The translations under genes were made by a program, and so were the position numbers. Of a DNA stretch of 64,000 nucleotides, positions 9,826 to 25,765 are shown piece after piece. The DNA comes from Rhynchonema sp. JSB1_4 (lineage: Eukaryota; Nematoda; Chromadorea; Monhysterida; Xyalidae), in contig JASAMV010008362.1 of assembly GCA_030248065.1 (NCBI GenBank), forward strand, positions 1 through 64,000, read 5' to 3'. The notes below the pieces were generated by a model. It saw only the letters and a list, made by a program, of their open reading frames with translations. It was not told the origin of the DNA and ran no database searches. The first letter of the stretch is position 1; each line of letters opens with the position of its first letter.

Positions 9826-10990
9826 TTATGAGTCAAAACTTATATAGAACCTACTTTGCTTGTGCACACGCGAGAAATACGTTTCGCGAATGTTCAAATC
9901 GCCTGAAAAAAGGACAAAGTCGCAAATGCAAATAAATCTATTACAATAAACGTGAACATCAACTAACCTGGCAACTCCACATGATCCCATTTTTGAATCT
10001 TCGAATTCAAGATGGCCAGTTTGCGAATGGTACCACGCAAACGATCGTTCAAGGCGGCAGTCATCGCTTCCAGTTGGTAGAACTAAATAAAAATATTCTC
10101 GACGTTTATAAAGCGATGGAGAACAGCAGCAAAATAAAGAAATTGTTCATTTCAAAAGTCAACACCAACTTGAGCCTCAACGATCAGTTGACGTACGAGC
10201 GCTTCGTCCGTGTCCGCCACAATCACTTGTCCAGTGCGCAGGAAGTCGAGCACGTGCACGAACAAATCGCCGTTTCGATCGATAAACGCGTCAGTGATAT
10301 TGTGATACTTCCAATCCGAGCTGAACAAAAACCATCGCGCTTTCAGCACCTGAAGTTCCAAACCCAACTCACCTGATCTGGAAGCGCACTGGCGCTGTAA
10401 TGAGCGTCACCAAACAGATGCACAACCTGGTCAAAAAAACGGAACTGTACTGGCACAAACTGTCTAGAAAAAAGCGGGCGAAGCAGTTGTGCCAAGACTG
10501 TTAGCATAGCATATTTACATAAATACGCGCCTAGCTTCACCTCATGCCTCGTCCTGCTGGTTGGTAGTTGTTGATTAGCTTGTTTTGCATTTGTTATCTG
10601 TTATTTCCATCAAAACTGTTTTTCTATTTTTTTTAATTCCCAATAAAACTACTTACCTATCTACATACAAAGGGATGGATACGATGTATGTATTACAGTG
10701 CAGGGCAATGAACTTTCGAAGGCTCATCCATCTGAGGGGGCCATTGTGCACAAGCACACGCACGTTTGTTTGACCCCCCTGGTTATCTACAGCCAACAAG
10801 CGCAACTGAATTGAAATCGTTCAATTCAAGCACAGCGGCACCATTCAAACTTTGTACTTCAGTCAAATCTCAATCTCACGGACCTGCACATTCTGGCCAA
10901 CATGCTGATCGGATCAGCCATCAACGTTGTGCGTGTGGTGAGGAATTGTCGGCCACCGACATTCAGATGAATACGATCCGCAGCACTCAT
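9826..10990 (-). CDS. KCTD-type BTB (T1 tetramerisation) protein, about 149 residues
   Basis: Four minus-strand exons join in frame: 10884-10990, 10170-10320, 9968-10082 and 9826-9902 (107, 151, 115, 77 nt). The protein has the T1/BTB fold hallmarks: IHLNVGGRQFLTTRTTL at the start, then FIDRNGDLFVHVLDFLRTGQ, then AEAEFYQL-like EAQFYQLEAM. KCTD proteins form homo-oligomers, and many act as cullin-3 substrate adaptors or G-protein regulators. This one has almost nothing beyond the BTB domain, so the partner cannot be named. I chose the ATG at 10990 because a splice-acceptor-like ATTTATCAG ends two bases before it, suiting a spliced leader; the frame is open further upstream with a hydrophobic stretch unlike any KCTD. 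A frame-breaking candidate exon lies in the first intron (10373-10463). Confidence 0.8.
10373..10463 (-). other. candidate 91-nt cassette (poison) exon in KCTD intron 1
   Basis: A 91-base open segment is bounded by a good acceptor (TTTTTTCTAG) and a consensus donor (CAG|GTGAGT). It reads openly in the frame carried over from KCTD exon 1 (QFVPVQFRFFDQVVHLFG at the start), but 91 is not a multiple of three, so inclusion would shift the BTB frame. It could be a regulatory cassette exon, an exon of an unrecognised transcript, or chance. Confidence 0.35.
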
Positions 10991-12411
10991 AGCTGATAAA
11001 TAATTGACTCGGTTGAGTGCACAATCGAACGAGACAACTGAAAAAGCAAGCAAAACGATAGTTTGCACAGACAAAAGGGGTGCCAAGCAGAACGCAAAAC
11101 AGGACAGACGGAAGATACTGCTACGCTAACAGATCGATCAAAGCGATCATAAAATGCACAGCACAACATAACTTTTAAATTCAACCAAGAAAGTCACCAC
11201 ATTTTATCCCCCGATCAACGTTACAACCAATTAGAATCCGTCAATAAAATATAGAAACGAGTGCTCAGTTCAACCACGATATGCGGTAATAACGGCAAAA
11301 GAAAGATAAAACTAAACGGTAATAAGATCCGGAGCAGCGCTGCGAGCATAAGGAGGAAATAAACGAAATAACAATAACTTATGCCAGAAGAATGAAAACG
11401 CGTGTTGTACAATTGATAAATCGATGAAAAATGTGGAAAAACAGAAAACACGCCGACCAGTGAATGACAGAACTCGTGTGTGCGTATGTCACCAAAAAAA
11501 ACCCCAGTATTCAATTAGTTCAATTCCTGAAAAAAGGAGGGAAAACTCGCGATCAAATGCGCCACGCTAGAACCCTACAAAATAAATTCCATAGAAATTT
11601 CAAAGGAGAAAAATAAAGAGTTCAAAGAGGCACCAGGAAGGAAAAATTGTAAAATGGGTTCATACAGAAGCCAATCAAGCCAGACTCACGTGAGAACAAC
11701 CACAGGGAGAGCCGAGGCATAAAAGTAAATAGTAAATTACAATACGAAAATACCGAAACAACTCAGAAAAGGTATCAAAGATCGGATGACAAATTCAAGG
11801 CCTGCCATGCTGCTCTCATCAACCAAACAATGTAATCATAGGAGATGGAAAGAAATATCACGATTTATGTATAACTACAATACAATCCAGTAGGGAAGCG
11901 ATGCTTTGATTCTAACGTCAAACACCAAAACCAGAAATCAAAAATTACGGTTCCTAAAATAACACGAGCGTTGTTTCATTCAGAGATCAACCTTATACGT
12001 ATTATCGGCTGAAACGAATAATAGTTAAAGAGAGGCAACTAAACTTTACAGACAACAATTTACAACAAACGTCATTTCTAAAATTGAACATATCATTTGT
12101 CCTGTGAATCAATAAATATCTCACGAGCGAGCGCGATGGAGCAAAATTTCAAATCCATAAAGTATGTCCAGAAAACAAGAACAAGTTTTTGAGTGATCCA
12201 GTGAGATAGTGGAGAGCCTAGACATTTCGATGACATGGTTGCATTGCCATATTTTTGTGCACTTCAATTGTCTTAGATCGGGGAATAATCTAAAAATTTT
12301 ACCCATAGTGAAATGCACAAAACATCCCCATCATTCAACAATATTGATTGGAACGTGAACCCCAACAACAACAACAACTAATCAATCAATCAATAATCGA
12401 TCGGTTGAAAA
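10991..12411. other. AT-rich intergenic, no gene seen
   Basis: This is the 5' flank of KCTD and, towards 12411, probably the 3' untranslated region of SURF4. Only short frames without family features occur. No repeat boundary was found. Confidence 0.5.
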
Positions 12412-16994
<4,583 letters not shown>

Positions 16995-17381
16995 TTTTGT
17001 TTGTTTTTGCAGCTTTACGGCCACGGGCAGCAAATGGCGGTGGATCAGCTAGTTAGTTGGTTTCGTGGTAGTGCTTGAGTGTCTGGGCCGGTCACTCGAT
17101 AGCTAGTCTGTTCTCTGCTGGTAACGCTTCCGATTAAAATTTCGCCGCCACTTCACTTCACTTTCACATCAGGTTCGGCGGACGTTTTTGATGAATCGTC
17201 TCGTTCGCGTCGCGTTTCTTCGGATTCGTCGGACGAAACCGTTCGTCTTCGTTCCGTCGTCAGCTGTTTATTGCAGTGTAAAATGAGCTGAAAGTGCGCT
17301 TCTTGTAACTTTCCCTTTCCCGAATTAGGCATTTCAGATTGATCCGGTATACGACCGACCACGCCCACGACTTAACACTTA
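16995..17381. other. SURF4 upstream region
   Basis: This holds the SURF4 5' flank and presumably its promoter. No element boundary or coding exon was recognised before the repeat nest begins. Confidence 0.4.
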
Positions 17382-17455
17382 CCGTAAACACCTAAATACA
17401 GCTCCCCGGGAATACAGCCCCCTACAGCAGTGCTGTGGTTACATTGGCGGGGCGG
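17382..17455. repeat. unpaired left end of a TA-flanked repeat
   Basis: TA followed by CCGTAAACACCTAAATACAG matches the left ends of the elements at 19165 and 20115. No right end could be assigned, so it is probably a remnant cut by later insertions. Confidence 0.45.
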
Positions 17456-17892
17456 GTAGAGTCCAGTGTAGTTCCTGGTCCGGCGCGGCGGTTAGTGTAC
17501 CTACCCCTTTTTTCGTGCGGCAGTTAGTGTACCTCCCTGGGGGGAAGGGAAGGGGGGAAGACCCAAATTCAGGAAAAAGTCACTTTTTGAGGTAGAAATT
17601 TTGACCGATTTTTGCCCCTTTTTGGAAAAAATTCTCCATAAAAAGGGTATTTTAGCGACTTTTGGCATCATTGACCTAAAACTTACCCATTTTAGGCCTA
17701 AAAATGCCTATTTTAGGCCTAAAAACGCATATTTTAGGAAAAAATTGAGGCGATTAGTGTACCTGGCGCGGCGGTTAGTGTACTAGTGTACCTTGGTCGC
17801 GGCCACTGTAGTTCCTGGGGGGAGGGGGGTCCCCCTTCGGGCACGTCTGTTCCCCCTCCATGGTACGCCTGCCCCACTGTTCCCCCTCCGGG

Positions 17893-18830
17893 CAGGGTAG
17901 TACTTGGGGGGGGGGGGGGGGGGGGTATACTGGCAGGCGGAAAAAAACCGGTTTTTTTCCGGAAAAAAACCGAAAAAAACCGTTTTTTTCCGAGACCCGA
18001 ATACTTTTCCATTTATTTTTCCGTGGGTACCTTTTCGGTTTTTGATCGGAAAAATATCCGTACTTTATTCCAATTTTTCCAAAAAATTGTAATGCAAAAC
18101 TGATGAGTTTTTCGATTTCAGTGAAAAATTGGCTCGAGCACAAAAATTAACCGGCCCAAAATGGGCCAAAAAGCGTGTAAACCAAGTGTTTTCGACTGAC
18201 TTCAACACTCTTCAATAGCACTCTCGTCACTTCGAACAAATTTTGCACTGAAATTGTTATATTTTTCGAAATTACGTTCTTAAGTACTGGAAAAGTACTT
18301 GGAAAAAAACGGTTTTTTTTTCGGAAAAAAACCGTTTTTTTTCCACGAAAAATAAAGAACGGTTCTTTATGACAGTATAGGGGGGGGTCCCCCCCAAATT
18401 CATCTATCTATCGTCAACACTTTTTGATTTCATCTATCTATCGTCAACACTTTTGGGCAAATCTATCTATCGTCAACAAATTCTGGGAACAATCTGTCTA
18501 TCGTAAACACATTTCGACCCCAAAATGGGTATTTTTGCCTCAAAATGGCCCAAAATCGGTATTTTTTTGTCCCAAATAGGCAAAAAAATCGCGCGCTACG
18601 CGCGGATTTAGTACATCTGAGTGCATTTTCATTAATATTGACACATTATTACCCACTTAGTACACTATACTATACATTGATTTTTGGCGACCCCCTTCCC
18701 ACCATCTATCTATCGTCAACAAGTTTGGGTCGACCCCCCCCAGATTTCGGACTTGGGTCATCTATCTATCGTCAGCACATTTCGGGTCCCAATCTATCTG
18801 TCGTCAACACCCTGACCAAGTACTACACTG
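17893..18830. mobile_element. hAT-type element, third level
   Basis: The ends CAGGGTAGTACTTGG and CCAAGTACTACACTG are flanked by CCTCCGGG (17885-17892, 18831-18838). About eight short tandem copies of a unit containing ATCTATCGTCAACA fill 18400-18810, with the palindrome CGCGCTACGCGCG near 18592. Confidence 0.85.
17926..18379. mobile_element. TATACTG-family foldback element, innermost level
   Basis: It runs from TATACTG to CAGTATA and is flanked by eight Gs on the right and a G-run on the left, so the 8-bp duplication is compatible but weak in low-complexity sequence. The interior repeats GGAAAAAAACCGGTTTTTTT-type palindromes. A relative lies at 57763-58183 with a clear 8-bp duplication. Confidence 0.65.
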
Positions 18831-19164
18831 CCTCCGGGTACGTCTGCTCCCCCCATTTTTACCTAAAATAGGCAAATTTTGGCCTAAAATAGGCATTTTT
18901 AGGCATAAAATGAGTGATTTTTAGGTCAATGTCGTCAAAAATCGCCAAAATACCTTTTTTATTGAGATTTTTTCCTAAAAGGGGCAAAAATGAGCCAAAT
19001 TTTCGACCTCAAAAAATGACCTCCTCCCCTTCCCCCCAGGTGGGTACGTCTGTTCCCCCTCCGAAAAAAGGGGGCACCGCCTGTTCCCCCTCCGGACCCA
19101 GGAACTACACTGGTCGCGGCGGTTAGTGTACCCTTAGGGGGGACCCCCCTCCCCCCAGGAACTA

Positions 19165-20064
19165 CCGTAAAAACCTAAATACAGCCCCCCCCCCCGCCCC
19201 CGGAATAGAGCCCCCCCCCGTAATACAGCCCCCCCAAAAAGGGGTCAGTGAATTAATAGAGCCCCCCCCCCCGGAATAGAGCCCCCCCCAAAGTAACATC
19301 CCCTATACTGTAGTGTATTAAGGCTTGATAGTGGTGTCAGTGTGGTGGCAGGCCAATCGACCCAAGATACCCTAGGGGGGGGGGAAGGTTTCGGACTTAC
19401 TCGAGATACCCCCCAGAGGCTACCCAAGATACCCCTATGGTCCGTCAAAAGGCGAAAAAAGGCCGTTTTTTCATGCAATTTTACTGCAAAATTGGCCTAA
19501 AAATGGGTACTTTTTGACATTTTTGCCGAAAATTGGCCTAAAATGACCAATTTTTGGTGTTTGCGCGCGAAGCGCGCGATTTTTGGTGGTCCCGAGGTCG
19601 AAAAACACCGATTTTTGCCTTTAAAATCCATAAATCTACTTACTCGAGATACCCTTTGGGGTCGGCTCGAGATAGATACCCTTCCCCCCCCCCATCCCCC
19701 CCTAAGGGTTGACTCGAGATAGATACCCCTTAGGGGGGGGGGATCCCCCCCCCATCCCCCCCCCAGCCACTACAGTGAGTGGTGTACAGGTACATTTATG
19801 CACGTTTGTTGTTTGTTCAGAGCACATAATACGCCTCCTATCGACGAATAGACACGAATAAATGCGGTTGCAAGCGAAAAAACATCCTTTCAAACCCGTT
19901 TTTAGGGGTTTTTGGGGGTATTTCTGGGAACAATTTTTCAGGTTCGGGTCAGTGAATTAATAGAGGCCCCCCCCCCCGGCATAGAGCCCCCCCCCGTAAT
20001 AGAGCCCCCCAAAATGGGGTCAGTGAGTTAATAGAGCCCCCACCTTCTCTTTACGCTTTTACGG
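19165..20064. mobile_element. TA-flanked element with CCGTAAAAACC ends
   Basis: TA|CCGTAAAAACCTAAATACAG at the left and TTTTACGG|TA at the right indicate a TA target, as for Tc1/mariner-type MITEs. The interior is tandem AATAGAGCCCCCC-like units. A hAT element (19338-19777) is nested in it. Confidence 0.7.
19338..19777. mobile_element. hAT-type MITE, 440 bp, nested
   Basis: The left end CAGTGTGGTGGC and right end, in complement CACTGTAGTGGC, are flanked by AGTGGTGT (19330-19337, 19778-19785). Internal repeats of the form ACTCGAGATACCC and the palindrome GCGCGCGAAGCGCGCG (about 19562) are present. Confidence 0.8.
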
Positions 20065-20114
20065 TACACTGGGTAGAGTACATATGTGGAAAAATCCGAG
20101 GCGGGTAGCGGGTA

Positions 20115-20325
20115 CCGTAAAAACCTAAATACAGCCCCCCGGAAGCCGGAATAGAGCCCCCCGTAATACAGCCCCCCAAAAAGGGGTCAGTGAATTAATA
20201 GAGGCCCCCCGTAATAGAGCCCGTGAATTAATAGAGGCCCCCGGAATAGAGCGCACCCGTAATAGAGCCGCCCAAAATGGGGTCAGTGAATTAATAGAGC
20301 CCCCCTTCTGTTTAGGTTTTTACGG
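20115..20325. mobile_element. TA-flanked MITE, 211 bp
   Basis: CCGTAAAAACCTAAATACAG at the left and TTTAGGTTTTTACGG at the right form TIRs between TA dinucleotides. It is a short relative of the element at 19165. Confidence 0.75.
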
Positions 20326-20327
20326 TA

Positions 20328-20732
20328 CCGTATTGTCGGAAATAGAACCCCCCCATTAATTGACCCCCCATTAATTGAACCCCCTAAATGGCTCGAAATC
20401 AAAAATAGAACCCCCCCCCATTAATAGAACCCCACCCCAACCTTCACCGTACCACAGATTAGTGGCATGGTACGGCTGTGTTATTGTGTCAAACGTTGTT
20501 TAAGCTTGCGTACACAACAGAATACAGGTTTTTAAGCATAATTGCCGCTGTTGAAGTTAGAAAATACCAAAAACAAGCCATTTTTATGGGCATTATTAAC
20601 AATGATTTTTTTCGTCGGGGGGCCAAATGAAAATATAACCCCCCAATAATTGACCCCCCCCCATAAATTGAACCCCTCCAAAATGACCCCAGTGAAAAAA
20701 TAGACCCCCGGGTTCTATTTCCGACAATACGG
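20328..20732. mobile_element. TA-flanked MITE with 20-bp TIRs, 405 bp
   Basis: The perfect inverted repeat CCGTATTGTCGGAAATAGAA lies at both ends, with TA on each flank; the left TA is shared with the neighbouring element. The interior has repeated TTAATTGACCCCCC-like units. Confidence 0.8.
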
Positions 20733-20811
20733 TAACCGGCACGTGAGCTTTTCGGTCTTTCTTAATTCAAAAAGCAAGGCCAAGTGTGCTGTGCAATTTG
20801 TTACCTGGGCC

Positions 20812-21367
20812 TATGGGTGGGCACAATACCCAATACCCAATACCAATACCACCCAATACCAATACCAATACCAGTGTTTGGTATTGGTATTGGGTCTGAT
20901 TCTGGTATTGGGTATTGGGTATTGGTATTGAAGCTGGCCTGGTATTGGTATTGGGTATTGGTATTGGGTTTGCCCAGGTATTGGGTCAAAACCAATACCC
21001 AATACTAATCCTGAAAAACCCAATACCAAACCAATACCAAACCCAATACCTGACTCAAAACCCAATACCAAACCAATACCAAACCCAATACCAACCCAAT
21101 ACCAGGCCAAAAACCCAATACCAAACCAATACTAAGACCAATACCCAATACTCAATACCAATACCAACCCAATACCAAACCCAATACCAGGCACTTCAGT
21201 AGTATTGATCTGGTATTGGGTATTTGGTATTGGTATTGGGTCTCACCCGGTATTGGTATTGGGTATTGGTATTGGGTCACCAATTTGGTACTGGTATTGA
21301 GTATTGGGTATTGGTACAGGGCCGGTATTGGTATTGGGTGTCAAAACTGGTATTGTGCCCAGGCCTA
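20812..21367. mobile_element. hAT-type element made of CCAATAC-type repeats
   Basis: The ends TATGGGTGGGCACAATACC and (complement) TAGGCCTGGGCACAATACC are flanked by CCTGGGCC (20804-20811, 21368-21375). Nearly all of the interior is CCAATAC/GTATTGG repeats that switch strand several times, so the single strand can fold on itself. Confidence 0.8.
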
Positions 21368-21375
21368 CCTGGGCC

Positions 21376-24300
21376 CGGTCCACAGAAACGGATTACCTGA
21401 ATTGTCAGGTCCGCTGCGAAACAGTGATCAAAAAAATAAAAATAATTTGTCAGTTTTTAATTTTTTACCATGAGAAATTTGCTGACAAAAGCGAGCGACG
21501 AGTGATCTTTCGCATAATTTCCAGTTCAAATTTTCATTGAGCTGCTCGCAAAAGCTATGAAATTAACAATTTGACACACACATGAGTTAAAATATGGAAA
21601 GTGTGTGCCATTCAAATTCCCTTGGTCATTATTGGTGCTTCACGTTCACATGGGCAGACGAGAAATTTCAAGTTGCTTCGAAATCCGCACCAATGTAATG
21701 AACGAGAATCCGCCAAATTTTGCACGCGTTTGAGCATTCAAAGCAATCCCTGAAATGGCCAAAATCGTCATCGTTTGGGCCCAAAATGGTTATCTGTTTT
21801 GACGCACAATCACGTGAGGACATTGAAATTATTTGACAGCAAACATGTGTGTTTGACACGTTGAAGCCTCAAGTGCTGTTTGTCACGCGCGACGCAATAC
21901 GAGCAGTGAAACATCACATTTGAACACCGCGCACTTAAGTGCGCAGGATGTGATATTGATATTTATTGGTGTTGATCATGCAAAATAATCAGATTATTTG
22001 TTTGTTGTCTCATCCTCCACGAAAAGCGTCTCTGCTAATTGTTTGTGGTCAACTGAAGCAGCCATGAACGTGCACAATGGCATCAGGGCTGAGTTGACGA
22101 CATGTCAATAAGCCAAAACGTTCCATGCGTTGTTGTGTTTGTGCTCTAGTGTGCAGGTGGCCCACGCCGTTCTGTGTTCTGTTCCATGTGCATTGTGGTT
22201 GTCCCGTATCCCACCCAACCCATAAGGTGCATAGCGCACATCTTGTCAACTTGACGTGATCGCGGATACACGGGGACGCCCATCCGAGTTTGGATAGTTT
22301 TGTTCGGATCTTATTTTGTGACAATTTATAAAAACTTGGCAGCACTGCTTATAATCTTGACCAGCGCAAAAATATTCATTTCTGCCAAATCAATAACGTT
22401 CACACAGGTCAAAATTGAGGCTCCAACTCTGTCTCAAAACACGTACACCCGCGTCCGTATAAAAGTGCGAGACCTGGTCACTGTCATTATTATTGTCAAG
22501 CCACCTAACAAATGAATTGCAGGGTGTGTTTGGTTTGCACCCCTTCTCTCTCAAACATTGAGCGCTCAACACACACAGGTGGTGGTTATTTTGAAGCATG
22601 CTGCGCGCTATCATCAGCTCTGCTGTCCTTGACTAAGTGATGAAAACGTTTGGTCAGGGTTGGGGCGGGTGTTCTCCACCAGCTCAGAACAAAACAGTCG
22701 ACCACCAGTGAAAATCAGCGTTGCTCATATGCGACTCAATTGCACCGTGCACGTGCTGCGTTGCTGTGGCTTGCACGGATTTGCAGTTCAATTTTGTCGC
22801 ATGTCAGTGTTGCAGTTCAATTTGGGCTAAAAAAAAACACCGACACCACACTACACGCTTGTTTTTTTCTGATCTGAGCACAATTATGCCCTTATGCAAC
22901 ATGCTGTTTTGGGGGATTAACCAATCGGTGCTTTGATTCTTTTTCGTTGTCCCCCCTTTTCATTTGTGTGTTTTGGTTTGCGCTCCCATTTCACCTTGAG
23001 CGCGCTGCTTTGCCCATCCACACCCGCTTTTCAAATTTCTTGATTTTGTGTCTGATTGCACAATTGTGGACTTGTTACTGTCCGAGTTTTGACGAAATTG
23101 AAGTTTGATACTCATAATTTAAAAGCTGCACAAACGCATTGATCAAACTCAAAAAAAATTCTTTCATTCTCAAGCTGCCATCCCAATAATTTCGGACCAT
23201 CATCATTTCTCATTTCATGAAATTCACCAAATTCTCGCGTTATCCCACACGCCCATCTGTTTATCTCATCCTGCGATCACAGAGGTCCGTGATCAAGGTT
23301 GTCTTATTTTACTGCCAGATTGGGTTACTCTACTGTGTCGTGTCTATCGTTAACCCACCGTTCGCTCATAGGCGCAGTGAAACATCAGGTGACCGAAGCA
23401 CTGACTTGCTTGGCTCTAGTGCTCTATTGAGATCAGGCTGCCTGATCAAACCACATCGAAATTTGATCAACAGCCTGTATTTCTTTTGCAGCACTTGTCT
23501 ACTGCCCCACCACGTTCGACGTGCATGCACTTGTGCAGCAGCGGGCAGACAGCGTGCAACACATGAAACATCATTCGGATCAGTGTGTCAGGTCGGTCAA
23601 GCAAGTTTGCGTGCGAGTTGCAGTATCACTCTGCTCCTCATTGCTTGCGCGCATTTGTTTGAATTTGCAATTTTGGCGCGCCAATTCTTGCGTTCGTGCT
23701 CAGCACCAGCAGGGCAGTTACCGTACCCAAACAGTCGTGCTTTCATCCTTGACTGGGCTGGACGTTTCGGCCGGGGTGGGGCGCACTCACAGCCAGGGTG
23801 CCACACACTTATGCGACTATTTTCGTTGATACATTTCTCTCCAATTGTTTTATTCCTATCGCAGATGTAGGTAATGTAACCGTTGTTGTTTGCAAGTGAT
23901 TAGAGACCACTGGAACGGTCCTACTTTGTTTATGTGACACCACGCGCACCAGGTGAGCATCCGTTGGGGGTTGTTTTCTTTCGAATCCTTACGTTGGGCC
24001 CATCCACTTGCGTGCATGGCGCAAGTCCCCCGGTAACGCTATCTTGGTAGATCTCCCAGTCTGCGTCTGCACATGTTTGAATTTGTGCGTTTCCCGCGTC
24101 AAGTCACGCTTGGAAGACCATAGTGCGCATCATTGCTTACCGTAACCCAAGTGTGCACTGGGTGTCCGACCAATCGAATTCCAACAAACGACTTTGTCTT
24201 CCACGGCAACGACCATGTATTTTGCTTTCCGGTGCTCAAGAACGACCCTGCACAAGGCCAACACGAACAGTCTCAACAAACAAACGTCATAACGAGTGCG

Positions 24301-24386
24301 CACGCGTGTGAAACATCAACAATGGGGTCGTGCCAACGTTGACTTATTTTAAGTCCCTTGCTATTATTGCTGACATCCGCTTTCTA
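21376..24386. other. gene-poor region with TGATGTTTCA motifs on the minus strand
   Basis: No exon chain was recognised. Four exact copies of TGAAACATCA (minus-strand TGATGTTTCA) lie at 21907, 23378, 23564 and 24309, with a near copy at about 24873. One frame of 217 residues at 23217 has no recognisable features and is probably chance. Confidence 0.45.
21907..21916 (-). promoter_or_regulatory. TGATGTTTCA motif (candidate piRNA promoter core)
   Basis: Exact 10-mer on the minus strand. It resembles the C. elegans type I piRNA core CTGTTTCA. Other exact minus-strand copies: 23378, 23564, 24309, 44045, 44275, 48029 (coding), 52529, 53418, 54831. Plus-strand copies: 50524 and seven in the 433-bp array. 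Confidence 0.35.
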
Positions 24387-24663
24387 TCGGCGGCACAATG
24401 ACTTTATAAGAATTGGTCAAATTTTTTTCCTGAATTGTAATAAGCGGGAAAGTGACGGTGCAGTGACGTTGCGTTGCGCGATCACACACAAACCATGCAG
24501 TCACCAAAATGTTTCAGACGCGCAGCAACGTGGTTGATCTGCTGGATTATTTTCAGCTGAAAATGTTTTGTGAGAATCACAATTAGCGCAGTGGTTAAGA
24601 GGGACTAAAATTGAAAATCAGGATTGATTTTGATGAATTCTTATATGGTCATTGTGCGACCAA
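24387..24663. mobile_element. TA-flanked MITE family M1, copy 1
   Basis: The right end reads CATTGTGCGACCAA followed by TA; the left end (TCGGCGGCACAATGAC after TA) is a decayed version of its complement. The body shares long stretches with copies at 31808, 38827 and 43420, including GACGTTGCGTTGCG and CAACGTGGTTGATCTGCTGG. It contains TAGCGCAGTGGTTAAGAG, a tRNA A-box-like sequence. Confidence 0.75.
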
Positions 24664-25051
24664 TAGCTATAGTGTTTCCTTTTTATGCAAGTCAAAGGAA
24701 ACAAGCTACCCCACGTTACAACTCAACTCAGTTTGGGGTCGAGGTTTCAGAAACCAATGAAAGAGATTAAGAATGTGTCCTTGTTAATCCAAGCAAGACA
24801 CTCAGCAGCAAACATGGTGAAATGTTTCATTGACATGCTGGCAGAGCACACGCACAAAGCGCATAGCGAGCGTGTGAAACATTGTTGTTGTTAGATTCCA
24901 CAGGCAAACTTTGACACGTTTTTGCCAGCTGCGTGATTGAATCGAAATTGTAATCTCGACCTCAACTAGACGTTCAGTTTAGTTCAGTTCAGAACCCGCG
25001 TGTTTCCTTGGATCAAGAAAAACAGGAAACACTATATATTCGTGCTTTCAT

Positions 25052-25765
25052 CAGCATCAGGGTTGAAAAAAAAAATTTTTTTATTAACGAGCTTTTTTTT
25101 TTTAAAAAAAAATTTTTTTTTTGATTTTTTTTTTGACGAAAAATTTTTTTATTAGAAAAAGTGTTGCAAACGACGTTTCAGGATAAATGAAATCGATACA
25201 ACATATTTTTCAAAAATTGAAAAATTTTCGCCTCAGACCGAACTTGTGTGGTGACACCCGGTAGTATTGTGCAGATTCCATGGTCTCCGACCAGTCTGAG
25301 GTTGATGTTCACTAACGATGTTACTCTGATGTATTGTAGCATGCCGTACAACGTATTTTAAGGCATCTAATGCCGTATATCTGAGATACGACCATCAAAA
25401 TATCGATTACAGCCCAAATCTTGCGCGTCAGATCGACTTTGCGCGACCGGTTTTGCACCAGACCTGCATATATACATGTGTAGTAGCATGTAGTAGTACA
25501 TTATCGGTGCCACATCACTATAAAAGACCAGCCCCGCGCATCCCTGTACGGATTTGGGGACAATACAGGGCGCCGCAGGCGCGATTTTGGAAAAATTGTC
25601 TCGTCCACAGAAAAAAAGTGCCAATTTTTTGCCTCGAAAAAGGCTATTTTTGGACATTTTAGCCCATTTTGGGCAACTTTTTTTTATTAAAAAAAAAAAG
25701 CAAAATCTGAGTTACAAAAAAAAAAATTTTTTTTTTTAAAAAAAAATTTTTTTTGAAACAACCCT
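25052..25765. repeat. A/T homopolymer-rich segment with AGGGTTG inverted ends
   Basis: AGGGTTG followed by poly(A)/poly(T) at the left and the inverse (CAACCCT) at the right enclose DNA with the palindromic GGCGCCGCAGGCGC (about 25569). A related end, AACCCAACCCTGG, and GCGCCGCAGGCG recur at 29490-29705. No target duplication was found. Confidence 0.4.

Larger units (their letters stand above)
17804..19112. mobile_element. hAT-type element, second level
   Basis: The ends CACTGTAGTTCCTGG and CCAGGAACTACACTG are flanked by GTCGCGGC on both sides (17796-17803, 19113-19120). It belongs to the same family as the outer element and contains two further nested elements. Confidence 0.85.
17464..20071. 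mobile_element. outer hAT-type element of a four-level nest
   Basis: The left end CAGTGTAGTTCCTGG pairs with a right end CCAGGAACTACACTG that is itself split by a TA-flanked insertion (19165-20064). The flanks share GGTAGAGT (17455-17462 and 20072-20079), with one extra C at the left junction. Its own sequence is only about 400 bases; the rest is later insertions. Confidence 0.7.

Noticed and set aside
10859..11086. Longer KCTD start with a hydrophobic leader
   Set aside because: The frame is open upstream, but KCTD proteins are cytosolic, and a spliced-leader-like acceptor lies just before the inner ATG at 10990.
23217..23870. 217-codon frame in the gene-poor region
   Set aside because: The composition is mixed, without domains or a plausible gene context, and overlapping frames are open on both strands.
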